DNA from: Neisseria bergeri
Lineage (GTDB): Bacteria > Pseudomonadota > Gammaproteobacteria > Burkholderiales > Neisseriaceae
DNA length: 64,000 nucleotides
NCBI GenBank assembly: GCA_003044455.1
Contig: POWY01000005.1
Coordinates: 60,887 to 124,886, forward strand
Direction: 5' to 3'
The notes under the pieces: generated by a model
The model's input: the letters and a program-made list of their open reading frames with translations, nothing else
The model's database searches: none
What the model was told of the DNA's origin: nothing
Part shown: positions 1 through 9,030 of the stretch, piece by piece
Layout of the letters: the number at the start of each line of letters is the position of its first letter
Position numbering within the stretch: position 1 is the first letter of the stretch
Translations under genes and position numbers: made by a program

Positions 1-978
1 TTGAGCCAAACCGTACTCGAACGCGTTCAGGAAGCCGTCGTCGTCATCAATACCGAAGGGCTGGCGGTGCTGTTCAACCGGAAGGCGAAAGACCTTTTCC
101 CCGCACTCGAAATCGGACGGCGTGCCGGCCTGTCCGATTCTGCCGCCGAACTGTGGAATCAAGCCTCTCCGCACAATTTCGAATACGTCCTCGGCACACC
201 CGGCCTGAACGCCGGCATCCGCGCCGTTCCGGTCAACAAAGGGCCGGACAAGCTGCTCATCCTCTACATCCGCCCGCAAAGCGAAATTCAGGCAGAAGCT
301 CTGTCCGTCAAACTTGCCGCACTCGGACAACTGACCGCCAACCTCGCCCACGAAATCCGCAACCCCATGTCCGCCATTCGCCATGCAAACGACCTGTTGC
401 GCGAAAATGCAGAGGAAGAAGAAACCGACCCGTTCAAGGTCAAACTTTGCGAAATCATCGACGGCAACGTCCGCCGTATCGACAAAATGCTCGAAGACAT
501 CTCCTCGCTCAACAAACGCAACAAAACCGAACGCGAAGCCATCGACCTGATGCAGTTTTGGATAGGCTTCAAACAGGAATTCCTGCTCAACAATCCCGAT
601 GCCGTCGGCTGCATCCGCTTGGATATGCAGGGCAATCACCTGACTGCCTATTTCGATTCCGCCCACTTGAGACAAATTATGTGGAACCTGTGCAACAACG
701 CATGGCGGCACAGCAGCAAACGTAACGGCTCGATTGCCGTCGTCGCTCGGCCTGCACAAAAAAACACCATCAGCATCCTGTTTGCCGACGACGGCGGCGG
801 CGTTCCGCCCGAAGTGCAGGAACACTTGTTCGAACCCTTTTACACCACGGCGAAAAACGGCACCGGTCTCGGGCTGTATGTCGCCCGCGAACTGGCACAC
901 GCCAACTTCGGCGATTTGACCTACCTGCCCGAAACCAAATGTTTCGAACTCACATTACCGGAAAAAAGCAATGACTGA
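1..978 (+). CDS. pilS: PilS-type sensor histidine kinase, 5' end outside window
   Basis: Membrane sensor kinase that phosphorylates the partner regulator encoded next. The visible 325 residues hold a PAS-like segment (about residues 5-35), the H box with HEIRNP (about 116-121, phospho-acceptor His), an N box (NLCNNAWRHS), a G1 box (DDGGG), an F box (LFEPFYTT) and a G2 box (GTGLGLYVARE). PilS of Pseudomonas has N-terminal membrane helices. None are seen here, and the first codon is TTG at base 1, so the gene very probably starts upstream of the window. It overlaps the regulator gene by 8 bases, implying translational coupling. Commensal Neisseria use a comparable RpoN-dependent activator for pilin transcription. 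Whether this pair controls pilE in this strain is unknown. NtrY is the main alternative, but the H-box context is PilS-like. Confidence 0.85.
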   Translation: MSQTVLERVQEAVVVINTEGLAVLFNRKAKDLFPALEIGRRAGLSDSAAELWNQASPHNFEYVLGTPGLNAGIRAVPVNKGPDKLLILYIRPQSEIQAEALSVKLAALGQLTANLAHEIRNPMSAIRHANDLLRENAEEEETDPFKVKLCEIIDGNVRRIDKMLEDISSLNKRNKTEREAIDLMQFWIGFKQEFLLNNPDAVGCIRLDMQGNHLTAYFDSAHLRQIMWNLCNNAWRHSSKRNGSIAVVARPAQKNTISILFADDGGGVPPEVQEHLFEPFYTTAKNGTGLGLYVARELAHANFGDLTYLPETKCFELTLPEKSND

Positions 979-2488
979 ACTGCAACATCCCGTCCTCGTC
1001 GTTGATGACGAAACCGATATTCTCGACCTGATGGAAATGACCCTGATGAAAATGGGGCTGCGCGTCCATACCGCGTCAGGCGTTGCCGAAGCCAAAAACA
1101 AGCTCGACAGCCAACGCTATTCGCTCGTCCTGACCGATATGCGTATGCCGGACGGCTCCGGGCTGGAAGTCGTCCAACACATCAACAGCCGCCTGCTCGA
1201 TACGCCGATTGCCGTCATTACCGCCTTCGGCAATGCCGATCAGGCACAGGAAGCGTTGCGTTGCGGCGCGTTCGACTACATCCAAAAACCCATCACCCTC
1301 GCCCGGCTGCGTTCCCTCGTCAAATCGGCAATTTCCGTTTCCGAAAACCAAAACAAGATTCCCGAGCCGCCCGTTCAGACGGCATCCCCCGTTTCTTCCC
1401 CCATGCCGTCTGAAGCCCCGAAACCTGCAAACGCGATACCGACGGCACCGCCCGTTTCCGCCGCCCTTCCCTATGCGGAATCCGATATGCCCCGCCTGCT
1501 CGGCAGCTCTCCGCAGATGGTCGAAGTCCGCCACCTCATCCGCCGCCTCGCGCCCGGCAAAGTACCCGTCTATATTTCCGGCGAATCCGGCACGGGTAAG
1601 GAACAGGCGGCGCGCACCATACACGAACTGTCCGACCGCGCGGGCAAACCCTTTGTCGCCGTCAACTGCGGTGCGATTCCCGAAAACCTCATGGAAAGCG
1701 AATTTTTCGGCTACCGCAAAGGCAGCTTTACCGGTGCCGACAAAGACCACGACGGCTTCTTCCGCCACGCCGACGGCGGCACTTTGTTTTTGGACGAAGT
1801 CGCCGACCTGCCCCTTTCCATGCAGGTCAAACTCCTGCGCGCGATTCAAGAAAAAGCCGTGCGCCGCATCGGTGATACGGCCGAGCAGCCCGTCGATGTC
1901 CGCATCGTCTGCGCCACCCACAAAAACCTCGAAGCCCTTGTCGGAAGCGGCGCATTCCGCCAAGACCTGTATTACCGCCTCAACGTCGTCAGCCTCAATA
2001 TGCCCTCCCTGCGTGAAATGCGCGAAGACTTGAAGCTGCTCATCCCCTACCTCCTGTACAAACACAGCCACAACAACCGGCCTTACACGCTTTCCCCCGC
2101 CGCGCAACAGATGCTCCTGAATTACAGTTATCCGGGCAATTTCCGCGAACTCGAAAACATCCTCGAACGCGCCGTCGCCCTGTGCGTCGGGCATACCGTG
2201 CAAATCGACGATTTGCAGATTCAAGACGTACGCCGCAAACCCGTTCAGTCCGAAACCGCCGAACCCGTTGCCGATACCTTGCCGTCTGAAACAGCCGCAG
2301 CACCGTCCCGCCTCCTGCCGTTCGACCCCGATACCATGCAGATACAGGACTATCTCGACCAAATCGAACGCGACATCATCGAACAAACCCTCAAACAAAC
2401 CGAAGGCAACCGCACGCAGGCTGCCAAACGCTTGGGCATCAGCTTCCGTTCGATGCGCTACCGTATGGAACGCCTCAACATAGACTGA
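971..2488 (+). CDS. pilR: PilR-type sigma-54-dependent response regulator
   Basis: A 505-residue NtrC-family activator. The receiver domain (1-120) has acidic residues D12/D13 and phospho-acceptor D56. A proline-rich linker (about 130-170) follows. The AAA+ domain (about 175-410) has Walker A GESGTGKE near 204-211 and the sigma-54 contact loop GSFTGA at 251-256. A Fis-type helix-turn-helix lies at the C terminus (about 465-505). All catalytic motifs look intact, so the protein should open sigma-54 promoters when phosphorylated. Its target is inferred, not visible: pilin in commensals. In pathogenic Neisseria pilE is reported to be RpoD-driven. The linker is partly encoded by an inverted pair of uptake sequences (1374-1385 and 1403-1414). 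The start is ATG within the end of pilS. Confidence 0.9.
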   Translation: MTELQHPVLVVDDETDILDLMEMTLMKMGLRVHTASGVAEAKNKLDSQRYSLVLTDMRMPDGSGLEVVQHINSRLLDTPIAVITAFGNADQAQEALRCGAFDYIQKPITLARLRSLVKSAISVSENQNKIPEPPVQTASPVSSPMPSEAPKPANAIPTAPPVSAALPYAESDMPRLLGSSPQMVEVRHLIRRLAPGKVPVYISGESGTGKEQAARTIHELSDRAGKPFVAVNCGAIPENLMESEFFGYRKGSFTGADKDHDGFFRHADGGTLFLDEVADLPLSMQVKLLRAIQEKAVRRIGDTAEQPVDVRIVCATHKNLEALVGSGAFRQDLYYRLNVVSLNMPSLREMREDLKLLIPYLLYKHSHNNRPYTLSPAAQQMLLNYSYPGNFRELENILERAVALCVGHTVQIDDLQIQDVRRKPVQSETAEPVADTLPSETAAAPSRLLPFDPDTMQIQDYLDQIERDIIEQTLKQTEGNRTQAAKRLGISFRSMRYRMERLNID

Positions 2489-2592
2489 CGGCAAGACGGC
2501 ATCCGCACCATACCCGCCCACCCGAAAAAAATGCCGTCTGAAACGGCACGGGAAAGCGGGTTCGCCCCACGCCCGAACGGACACAAAACACT

Positions 2593-3345
2593 ATGACCGA
2601 CATCCTTATTGACGACACCGCCACCGAAGCCGTCCGCGCCCTGATACGGGCATTCCCCCTCGCGCCCGTTTCCCGGCCGCCCGAACAAGGCAGCTACCTC
2701 CTTGCCGAACACGATACCGTCAGCCTCAGGCTTGTCGGGGAAAAAAGCAGCGTCATCGTCGACTTTGCCTCCGGTGCGGCACAATACCGGCGCACAAAAG
2801 GCGGAGGCGAACTCATCGCCAAAGCCGTCAACCACACCGCGCACCCCACCGTTTGGGACGCGACCGCCGGATTGGGGCGCGACAGCTTCGTCCTCGCCTC
2901 GCTCGGGCTGTCCGTTACCGCCTTCGAGCAACATCCCGCCGTCGCCTGCCTGCTTTCAGACGGCATCCGCCGAGCCCTCCTCAATCCCGAAACGCAAGAC
3001 ACCGCCGCGCGCATCAACCTCCATTTCGGCAACGCCGCCGAACAAATGCCCGCACTTGTTCAAACACAAGGCAAACCCGACATCGTCTATCTCGACCCCA
3101 TGTATCCCGAACGCCGCAAAAGTGCCGCCGTAAAAAAAGAAATGGCCTACTTCCACCGGCTCGTCGGCGAGGCGCAAGATGAGGCCGTCCTCCTCCATAC
3201 CGCCCGACAGACTGCCAAAAAACGCATCGTCGTCAAACGCCCGCGCCTGGGAGAATACCTTGCCGGACAAGCTCCTGCCTACCAATACACCGGCAAAAGC
3301 ACCCGCTTCGACGTTTACCTGCCCTACGGGACGGACAAGGGATAA
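2593..3345 (+). CDS. rsmJ: 16S rRNA (guanine-1516-N2) methyltransferase RsmJ
   Basis: Cytoplasmic SAM-dependent methyltransferase of 250 residues, the usual length for RsmJ (YhiQ), which methylates G1516 of 16S rRNA. The glycine-rich SAM loop DATAGLGRDSF is near residue 88, and the catalytic motif LDPMYPERRKSA lies near 166-178; both are RsmJ signatures. It lies 104 bases downstream of pilR, separated by a single uptake sequence (2531-2542), and is probably transcribed separately. The start is the ATG at 2593, giving the N-terminal MTDILIDD. Confidence 0.9.
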   Translation: MTDILIDDTATEAVRALIRAFPLAPVSRPPEQGSYLLAEHDTVSLRLVGEKSSVIVDFASGAAQYRRTKGGGELIAKAVNHTAHPTVWDATAGLGRDSFVLASLGLSVTAFEQHPAVACLLSDGIRRALLNPETQDTAARINLHFGNAAEQMPALVQTQGKPDIVYLDPMYPERRKSAAVKKEMAYFHRLVGEAQDEAVLLHTARQTAKKRIVVKRPRLGEYLAGQAPAYQYTGKSTRFDVYLPYGTDKG

Positions 3346-3487
3346 CGCCCATAAAACAAGACACCGAAAAATTTGCCGTTCTTATGCAAACGAGAAACCG
3401 GTTTTTGCGTTTCGACTGTTTTGGATAAGTCATCACACCTTAAAGTTTGTCATTCCCACAGAAGTGGGAATCCGATTCATTCAGTTT

Positions 3488-3594
3488 TATAGTGGTTTAA
3501 ATTTAAACCAGTACAGCATTGCCTCGCCTTGCCGTACTATTTGTACTGTCTGCGGCTTCGTCGCCTTGTCCTGATTTAAATTTAAACCACTACA
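3488..3594. mobile_element. Correia element, short form
   Basis: A 107-bp miniature inverted-repeat element with ends TATAGTGG and CCACTACA. The inner sequence carries the family motif GTCGCCTTGTCCTGATTT. The arms around the ends are extended by a near-palindromic TTTAAATTTAAACCA segment, unlike the TTAACAAAAATCAGG arms of the other two copies in the window. It lacks the roughly 50-bp internal stretch of the long form. Confidence 0.8.
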
Positions 3595-4129
3595 GTTGTT
3601 TTCGAGTTTCAGGCAACTTCCAAACCGTCATTCCCACGGAAGTGGGAATCTAGAAATGAAAAGCAACAGGAATTTATCGTAAATGACCGAAACCGAACGG
3701 ACTAGATTCCCGCCTGCGCGGGAATGACGAGGTCTCAGGTTACTGTTTTTAAGTTGCTGTTTCGGGTTGCTGTTTTTTATGGAAATGACGAGATTTTAGA
3801 TTACGAGAATTTATCCGCTCCTCCGTCATTCCCACGGAAGTGGAAATCCAGAAATGAAAAGCGACAGGAATTTGTCGTAAATGACCGAAACCGAACGGAC
3901 TAGATTCCCGCCTGCGCGGGAATGACGGGGCGGGAGGATGCCGTCTAAAATTCCGTCATTCCCGTGAAAACGGGAATCTAGAACTTCTGATTTTTCAGAT
4001 GACTTTTGAACATTGCCACTACCCAATGATTTGGATTCCCGCCTGCGCGGGAATGACGATGTAAAATTATCCGGGATTCAAAAAGACAGACTTTCGCATC
4101 CGTGGGAATGACTGCGGAAAGATGATTTT

Positions 4130-4284
4130 TATAGTGGATTAACAAAAATCAGGACAAGGCGACGAAGCCGCAGACAGTACAAATAATACGGAACCGATTC
4201 ACTTGGTGCTTCAGCACCTTAGAGAATCGTTCTCTTTGAGCTAAGGCGAGGCAACGCCGTACTGGTTTTTGTTAATCCACTATA
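4130..4284. mobile_element. Correia element, long form
   Basis: A 155-bp element flanked by TATAGTGGATTAAC and GTTAATCCACTATA inverted ends, with the internal block TTGGTGCTTCAGCACCTTAG typical of the long version, which is known to bind IHF in Neisseria. It is nearly identical in sequence and length to the copy at 6798-6952. Confidence 0.88.
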
Positions 4285-4389
4285 TTTTGTCATAAAAATC
4301 CGCACCTTAATCAGTTGGCGGTTAAATCAAACTTTTAGGGTACAGATTACTTTTTATGATTTCAGACGGCATTTTGACAGGCCGCAAAC

Positions 4390-4596
4390 CTATTTCGGCA
4401 ATACCAAAAACTTAATCAATAACTCTTTGAACACAAAACCGAACACGCCCAAGCCCAAAACCAAAAACAAAACGGCGATGCCGAATTTACCCGCTTTAGA
4501 CTCCTTGCCCAAATTCCAAACGATAAAACCTAAAAAAATAATCAAGCCGGTCAGGCAGATTTTCAACGCCCAATCGGCAAAAACCGCTTCATCCAT
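4390..4596 (-). CDS. DUF2788 small membrane protein
   Basis: A 68-residue inner-membrane protein with two hydrophobic helices (about residues 10-28 and 38-60) separated by a short charged loop (GKESKAGK). Length, topology and the N-terminal MDEAVFADWALK match the DUF2788 family of beta/gamma-proteobacteria, whose function is unknown. A ribosome binding site (AGGAAA) lies just before the ATG at 4596. It reads leftward downstream of metZ but is separated from it by an inverted uptake-sequence terminator, so it probably has its own promoter. Confidence 0.75.
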   Translation of the reverse strand: MDEAVFADWALKICLTGLIIFLGFIVWNLGKESKAGKFGIAVLFLVLGLGVFGFVFKELLIKFLVLPK

Positions 4597-4640
4597 ATTT
4601 TTTTCCTATTGTTGATGTGTATGCCATATGAGATAACGGT

Positions 4641-4683
4641 TTCAGACGGCATTTGCCGTGTTTCCCTGCCAATGCCGTCTGAA
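4641..4683 (-). terminator. Inverted uptake-sequence terminator after metZ
   Basis: Two complete uptake sequences in opposite orientation (4641-4652 and 4672-4683) form a 12-bp stem with a 19-base loop immediately downstream of metZ on the minus strand. Confidence 0.75.
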
Positions 4684-4691
4684 ACACGCAA

Positions 4692-5861
4692 TCAGCGTGC
4701 GAGTGCCTGTTTCAAATCATCGACGAGGTCGTCAACATATTCCAAACCGACCGACAGGCGCACCAATCCGGGGCGGATACCAGCGGCGAGTTTTTCTTCG
4801 GGCTGCATCCTGCCGTGCGTGGTTGTCCACGGATGGGTAATGGTCGAGCGCACGTCGCCGAGGTTGGCGGTTCGTGAAAAGAGTTCCACGCCGTCCACAA
4901 CTTTCCATGCGGCGTCAGTGTCGGCAACTTCAAAGCCGATGACGATGCCGCCGCCGTTTTGCTGTTTGCGGATAAGCGCCGCCTGCGGATGATCGGGCAA
5001 TCCGGTGTAGTACACGGCTTGAACCTGCGGCTGCGCTTGCAGCCATTGTGCGATTTTCAGGGCGTTGTCGAACTGTTTTTCCATACGCAGCGACAGGGTT
5101 TCTACGCCGCTCAACAACTGCCACGCATTAAACGGCGACATTGCCAGCCCGCAAGAGTTGCAATACATGGCGACCTGCGCCATCAGTTCTTCCGAACCCG
5201 CCAACACGCCGCCCATCACACGTCCGTGTCCGTCTATGGCTTTGGTCGCGGAGGAAACGGAAATATCCGCACCGTGTTTCAAAGGCTGCGAGCCGACGGG
5301 CGACAGCAGGCTGTTGTCCACCACCAAGAGCGCGCCGATGCCGTGCGCCAATTCCGCCAAGGCTTCCAAGTCGGCCACTTCGCCCAAGGGGTTGGACGGC
5401 GTTTCCAAAAACAGCAGTTTGGTATTAGCTTTGACGGCGGCTTTCCATTCGTTTATATCGGTCGGCGACACGTGGCTCACTTCGATGCCGAATTTGGTAA
5501 CGATGTTATTGATAAAGCCGACGGTCGTGCCGAACAGGCTGCGGCTGGAAATCACATGGTCGCCCGCCTGCAGGAAGGTGAAAAACGCTGCCTGAATCGC
5601 GGACATGCCGGTCGAAGTGGCGACCGCACGTTCCGCACCTTCCAAAGCGGCAATGCGTTTTTCAAAGGCGGCTGTGGTCGGGTTGGCGGTACGGGTATAA
5701 GTGAAGCCTTTGATTTTTTTAGAAAACAAATCGGCAGCGTGTTGGGCGTTGTCCCACATGAAGCTGCTGGTCAGAAACAATGCCTGATTGTGTTCGCGGT
5801 ATTCGGTTTGTTCTTTGCCGCCGCGTATGGCGAGCGTTTGCGGATGGAGTTTTTTGCTCAT
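4692..5861 (-). CDS. metZ: O-succinylhomoserine sulfhydrylase MetZ
   Basis: PLP enzyme of the Cys/Met metabolism family, 389 residues. It converts O-succinylhomoserine and sulfide to homocysteine in methionine synthesis. Visible family features are YTRTANPTT (55-63), the PLP ring-stacking region TSTGMSAIQA (82-91), ETPSNPLG (153-160), D182 that contacts the pyridine nitrogen and K207 in SSATKAIDGHGR, the Schiff-base lysine. Overall residue pattern and the MSKKLHPQTLAIRGG start fit MetZ better than cystathionine synthase MetB or O-acetylhomoserine sulfhydrylase MetY, though family paralogues are close. It is transcribed leftward; the spacer to 6008 holds an AT-rich promoter region with no obvious riboswitch. 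Confidence 0.9.
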   Translation of the reverse strand: MSKKLHPQTLAIRGGKEQTEYREHNQALFLTSSFMWDNAQHAADLFSKKIKGFTYTRTANPTTAAFEKRIAALEGAERAVATSTGMSAIQAAFFTFLQAGDHVISSRSLFGTTVGFINNIVTKFGIEVSHVSPTDINEWKAAVKANTKLLFLETPSNPLGEVADLEALAELAHGIGALLVVDNSLLSPVGSQPLKHGADISVSSATKAIDGHGRVMGGVLAGSEELMAQVAMYCNSCGLAMSPFNAWQLLSGVETLSLRMEKQFDNALKIAQWLQAQPQVQAVYYTGLPDHPQAALIRKQQNGGGIVIGFEVADTDAAWKVVDGVELFSRTANLGDVRSTITHPWTTTHGRMQPEEKLAAGIRPGLVRLSVGLEYVDDLVDDLKQALAR

Positions 5862-5971
5862 CGGTGATTCCTCGGTTTTGTCCGTTCAAATAACGGGGTG
5901 TGCGCCCGTTGTTTAATTTGTTAATATTTTGCGCCCGTTCCATAAGGCTTTCAAGTCGGATGAGAATGTAA

Positions 5972-6002
5972 ATGCCGTCTGAACACGGCTTTCAGACGGC
6001 AT
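5972..6002 (-). terminator. Inverted uptake-sequence terminator
   Basis: Uptake sequences at 5972-5983 and 5991-6002 form a 12-bp stem with a 7-base loop, 6 bases after the stop of the leftward gene at 6008-6778. Confidence 0.8.
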
Positions 6003-6007
6003 GACGG

Positions 6008-6778
6008 TCAGCGTTTGTATTTTAACTCGTACTTGATGTCGTTGAGGATTTTACGGACATCGTGTTCCAACACGTCTTCGACTACCGCGCCCGCCTGCTC
6101 GTGCAGCATCTGCTGGAGCTGATAAGTAAAGAGTGCCATCTGCTTTTGCACCGCCGTTCGGATGATGCCGTTGACGGTATCGGTCAGATGCGGGCGCAGG
6201 CGTTTAATCAGCCGTTCGGTCAGCTCCTGTTCGGACAGGCAGAACACTTCGCGCCGGTTGACGGCTTTCGGATTCAGGATATTGATTTGGACGGGCATCA
6301 ACGTTTCTTCCTCATCGTTTTCCCCGTTTTCCGAAACCGCCTGCTCATTCATGCCGGACTCTGCCTCATCGGCGTTTTCCCCGCCCTCAATCTGTGCGGT
6401 TTCAAATTCGACACTGTCTTTTTTGGCATTGAACCGGATTTTCCGCTGCGATTCGATGTGTTTTTCCGAAACCGACATTTGCAGGGAAGCCTGCGCGTTG
6501 AGCCAGTTTTCCTGAAGGACGATCATCGGGTCGGTTTCGACTTCCTCGCCGCATTCGGCAACGGCGGCATTGTGTTCCTCCTGCCATTTTTTCAGATACG
6601 CCTTCAACACGCGCTCGCGGCTCCCATCGTCCAGTTTCGGCATCGGCGCGTCCGTTCCGGTTTCAGAGGGGCGGGACAGCGGCGCGTAAGTCGGCACTGC
6701 CTTCATACGGCGCGTCTGACGCAGGTTTTCCAAACGTTTTTCCCAATTCGGCTCTTTATCCTGATTGTTTGTATCCAT
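6008..6778 (-). CDS. Uncharacterised acidic protein
   Basis: A 256-residue hypothetical cytoplasmic protein, with no signal peptide or membrane segment. The N-terminal third is basic and then hydrophilic. The middle (about 120-160) is a Glu-rich, low-complexity stretch (GGENADEAESGMNEQ, GENDEEET). The C-terminal 90 residues look helical and include RLIKRLRPHLTDTVNGIIR, a pattern seen in Neisseria and Burkholderiales proteins of unknown function. I do not recognise a catalytic motif. Its start at 6778 lies only 20 bases from the end of a Correia element, so that element may influence its promoter. Confidence 0.7.
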   Translation of the reverse strand: MDTNNQDKEPNWEKRLENLRQTRRMKAVPTYAPLSRPSETGTDAPMPKLDDGSRERVLKAYLKKWQEEHNAAVAECGEEVETDPMIVLQENWLNAQASLQMSVSEKHIESQRKIRFNAKKDSVEFETAQIEGGENADEAESGMNEQAVSENGENDEEETLMPVQINILNPKAVNRREVFCLSEQELTERLIKRLRPHLTDTVNGIIRTAVQKQMALFTYQLQQMLHEQAGAVVEDVLEHDVRKILNDIKYELKYKR

Positions 6779-6797
6779 TTTTTCGGCTTCCGGTTCT

Positions 6798-6952
6798 TAT
6801 AGTGGATTAACAAAAATCAGGACAAGGCGACGAAGCCGCAGACAGTACAAATAGTACGGAACCGATTCACTTGGTGCTTCAGCACCTTAGAGAATCGTTC
6901 TCTTTGAGCTAAGGCGAGGCAACGCCGTACTGGTTTTTGTTAATCCACTATA
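6798..6952. mobile_element. Correia element, long form
   Basis: A 155-bp element with TATAGTGG/CCACTATA ends and the internal TTGGTGCTTCAGCACC block. It sits between two divergent genes, 20 bases from the leftward one and 81 bases from the rightward one. Its right end reads TATAAT (6949-6954) where it joins flanking DNA, a known way in which Correia elements create promoters. Confidence 0.9.
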
Positions 6953-6994
6953 ATCTTTGCAGGCAGACAAACCCGCGCCCAAAGCGCGGTTTGA

Positions 6995-7000
6995 TATAAT
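6995..7000 (+). promoter_or_regulatory. Candidate -10 box for the small gene at 7033
   Basis: A perfect TATAAT lies 33 bases before the ATG at 7033. No convincing -35 hexamer is seen 16-18 bases upstream. A second TATAAT at the Correia junction (6949-6954) is an alternative. Confidence 0.45.
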
Positions 7001-7032
7001 GACACATTTTAACAGATTTGCGAGGATACATC

Positions 7033-7284
7033 ATGGGCAGCATCGAACAGCGTTTGGAATATCTGGAGGAGGCGAACGACGTGCTGCGTATGCAGAACCA
7101 CGTCCTGTCCACCGCCTTCAAAGCCTTAATCCGCGCCCTTCCCGCCGACACCGCCGAAATCGCGGTCGAGTCCATCCAGCTTGCATTTGAAGACGCACTG
7201 GCGGAATTGAACTATGAGGACAGCCCGCATACGGATTTGTTCCACGACGTTACTTATGCGTTTTTCCGTGAAAAAGAACGTTAA
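7033..7284 (+). CDS. Uncharacterised small protein
   Basis: An 83-residue protein. The start is taken at 7033 because GAGGA (7022-7026) is correctly spaced from that ATG; the longer reading from TTG at 7018 lacks a ribosome binding site. The first half (IEQRLEYLEEANDVLRMQN) looks like a short coiled coil and the rest is acidic and helical. No family is recognised with certainty. It reads toward the binding-protein gene 51 bases further on. Confidence 0.7.
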   Translation: MGSIEQRLEYLEEANDVLRMQNHVLSTAFKALIRALPADTAEIAVESIQLAFEDALAELNYEDSPHTDLFHDVTYAFFREKER

Positions 7285-7335
7285 TTTTGTGTTAAACTGA
7301 TTTTTTAGGCTTTTTGATTACCGAAAGGAATGTTG

Positions 7336-8142
7336 ATGAATATGAAAAAATGGATTGCCGCCGCCCTTGCCTGTTCCGCACTCGCGCTGTCTGCCTGCGG
7401 CGGTCAGAGCAAAGATGCCGGCGCGCCTGCCGCCAACCCAGACAAAGTGTACCGCGTGGCTTCCAACGCCGAGTTTGCCCCCTTTGAATCTTTAGACTCG
7501 AAAGGCAATGTCGAAGGCTTCGACGTGGATTTGATGAACGCGATGGCAAAGGCGGGCAATTTTAAAATCGAATTCAAACACCAGCCGTGGGACAGCCTTT
7601 TCCCCGCCTTGAACAACGGCGATGCGGACGTTGTGATGTCGGGCGTAACCATTACCGACGACCGCAAACAGTCTATGGACTTCAGCGACCCGTATTTTGA
7701 AATCACCCAAGTCGTCCTCGTTCCGAAAGGCAAAAAAGTATCTTCTTCCGAAGATTTGAAAAAGATGAACAAAGTCGGCGTGGTAACCGGCTACACAGGC
7801 GATTTCTCCGTTTCCAAACTCTTGGGCAACGACAACCCGAAAATCGCGCGCTTTGAAAACGTCCCCCTGATTATCAAAGAACTGGAAAACGGCGGTCTGG
7901 ATTCCGTGGTCAGCGACAGCGCGGTCATCGCCAATTATGTGAAAAACAACCCGGCCAAAGGGATGGACTTCGTTACCCTGCCCGACTTCACCACCGAACA
8001 CTACGGCATCGCGGTACGCAAAGGCGACAAAGCAACCGTCAAAATGCTGAACGATGCGTTGAAAAAAGTACGCGAAAGCGGCGAATACGACAAGATCTAC
8101 GCCAAATATTTTGCCAAAGAGGGCGAACAGGCCGCAAAATAA
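7336..8142 (+). CDS. Amino-acid ABC transporter substrate-binding lipoprotein
   Basis: Periplasmic solute-binding protein, about 268 residues, of the SBP_bac_3 family that delivers polar amino acids to an ABC permease. A lipoprotein signal peptide ends in the lipobox LSAC, so the mature protein is lipid-anchored. Family motifs include FAPFESLDSKGNVEGFDVDLMNA, VVMSGVTITDDRKQSMDFSDPY and a C-terminal DKIYAKYF. The ATG at 7336 (or 7342) is preferred over 7330 because GAAAGGA lies too close to the latter. No permease or ATPase gene lies next to it, so its transporter is encoded elsewhere. The exact ligand cannot be read from the sequence. Confidence 0.88.
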   Translation: MNMKKWIAAALACSALALSACGGQSKDAGAPAANPDKVYRVASNAEFAPFESLDSKGNVEGFDVDLMNAMAKAGNFKIEFKHQPWDSLFPALNNGDADVVMSGVTITDDRKQSMDFSDPYFEITQVVLVPKGKKVSSSEDLKKMNKVGVVTGYTGDFSVSKLLGNDNPKIARFENVPLIIKELENGGLDSVVSDSAVIANYVKNNPAKGMDFVTLPDFTTEHYGIAVRKGDKATVKMLNDALKKVRESGEYDKIYAKYFAKEGEQAAK

Positions 8143-8161
8143 GCCCGCCCGTCCGAACAAA

Positions 8162-8190
8162 ATGCCGTCTGAAGCCCTTTCAGACGGCAT
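8162..8190 (+). terminator. Inverted uptake-sequence terminator with T tract
   Basis: Uptake sequences at 8162-8173 and 8179-8190 form a tight hairpin followed by TTTTTT, 20 bases after the binding-protein gene. Confidence 0.85.
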
Positions 8191-9030
8191 TTTTTATTGT
8201 CTGTGCCGTTTTGTGTCGGGACGGCAACGTTTATTGCAGCGCGGCATTGTTGTGCCGCCATTTGGGTTTTCAGACGGCATCGCGGGCTTCGGACGGCATC
8301 GGGGTTTCGGTGGGCTGAAGCCCACCCTGCAATATTGCCGCCAAGCGGTACGGACGCAAAAATAATGGCAGGGCGTAATGGTAGGGTGGGCTTCAGCCCA
8401 CCGCTTCAGACGGCATCCGCCCTCCCCGTCATTCCCGCGCAGGCGGGAATCCAGACCATTGGGCGGCGGCAATATTTAAAAGTCGTCTGAAAATTTAAAA
8501 GTTCTAGATTCCCGCTTTTGCGGGAATGACGAAAAATTGCAGGAATGATGAAGTTTCAGACGGCATCGTCCACCCTCTGCCGTCATTCCCGCATAAGCGG
8601 GAATCCAAACCATTGGGCAGCAGCAGCCTTAAAGGTTATAAAAGACTCGTCATTCCCACGAAAGTGGGAATCCAGGCCATTGGACAGCGGCAATATTCAA
8701 AGATTATCTGAAAGTTTGAGATTCTAGATTCCCGTTTTCACGGGAATGACGGAGTTTCAGACGGCATTTAATGCCTTGTCAGGCTTCAGACGGCATCGCC
8801 CACCGCCGTCATTCCCGCATAAGCGGGAATCCAGACCTTAAGGGTGGAGGAAATATTCAAAGGTTATCTGAAGATTTAGAGGTTCTAGATTCCCGTTTTC
8901 ACGGGAATGACGAAAAGTCACGGAAATAACGAAAAGTCGTGATGACGGCGCATCCGCCCGACCGTCATTCTCGCGCAGGCGGGAATCCAGAACATCGGGC
9001 AACGGCAATATTCAAAGATTATCTGAAAGT

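Larger units (their letters stand above)
3346..4389. repeat. Repeat-rich intergenic spacer with dRS3-type elements
   Basis: No gene is visible over about 1 kb. The spacer contains several copies of the dRS3 20-mer pattern ATTCCC(N8)GGGAAT, for example near 3451-3472, 3629-3650, 3704-3725, 3826-3847, 3905-3926, 3956-3977 and 4034-4056, with the intervening RS-type sequence TGACCGAAACCGAACGGACT present twice (3683 and 3882 regions). Two Correia elements are embedded and listed separately. This is the intergenic mosaic typical of Neisseria. Short ORFs here read through repeats and are not credible genes. Confidence 0.85.

Noticed and set aside
1076..2584. Long open frame (502 codons) on the minus strand across pilR
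   Set aside because: It is the antisense shadow of a GC-rich gene. The plus-strand frame has clear receiver, AAA+ and Fis domains.
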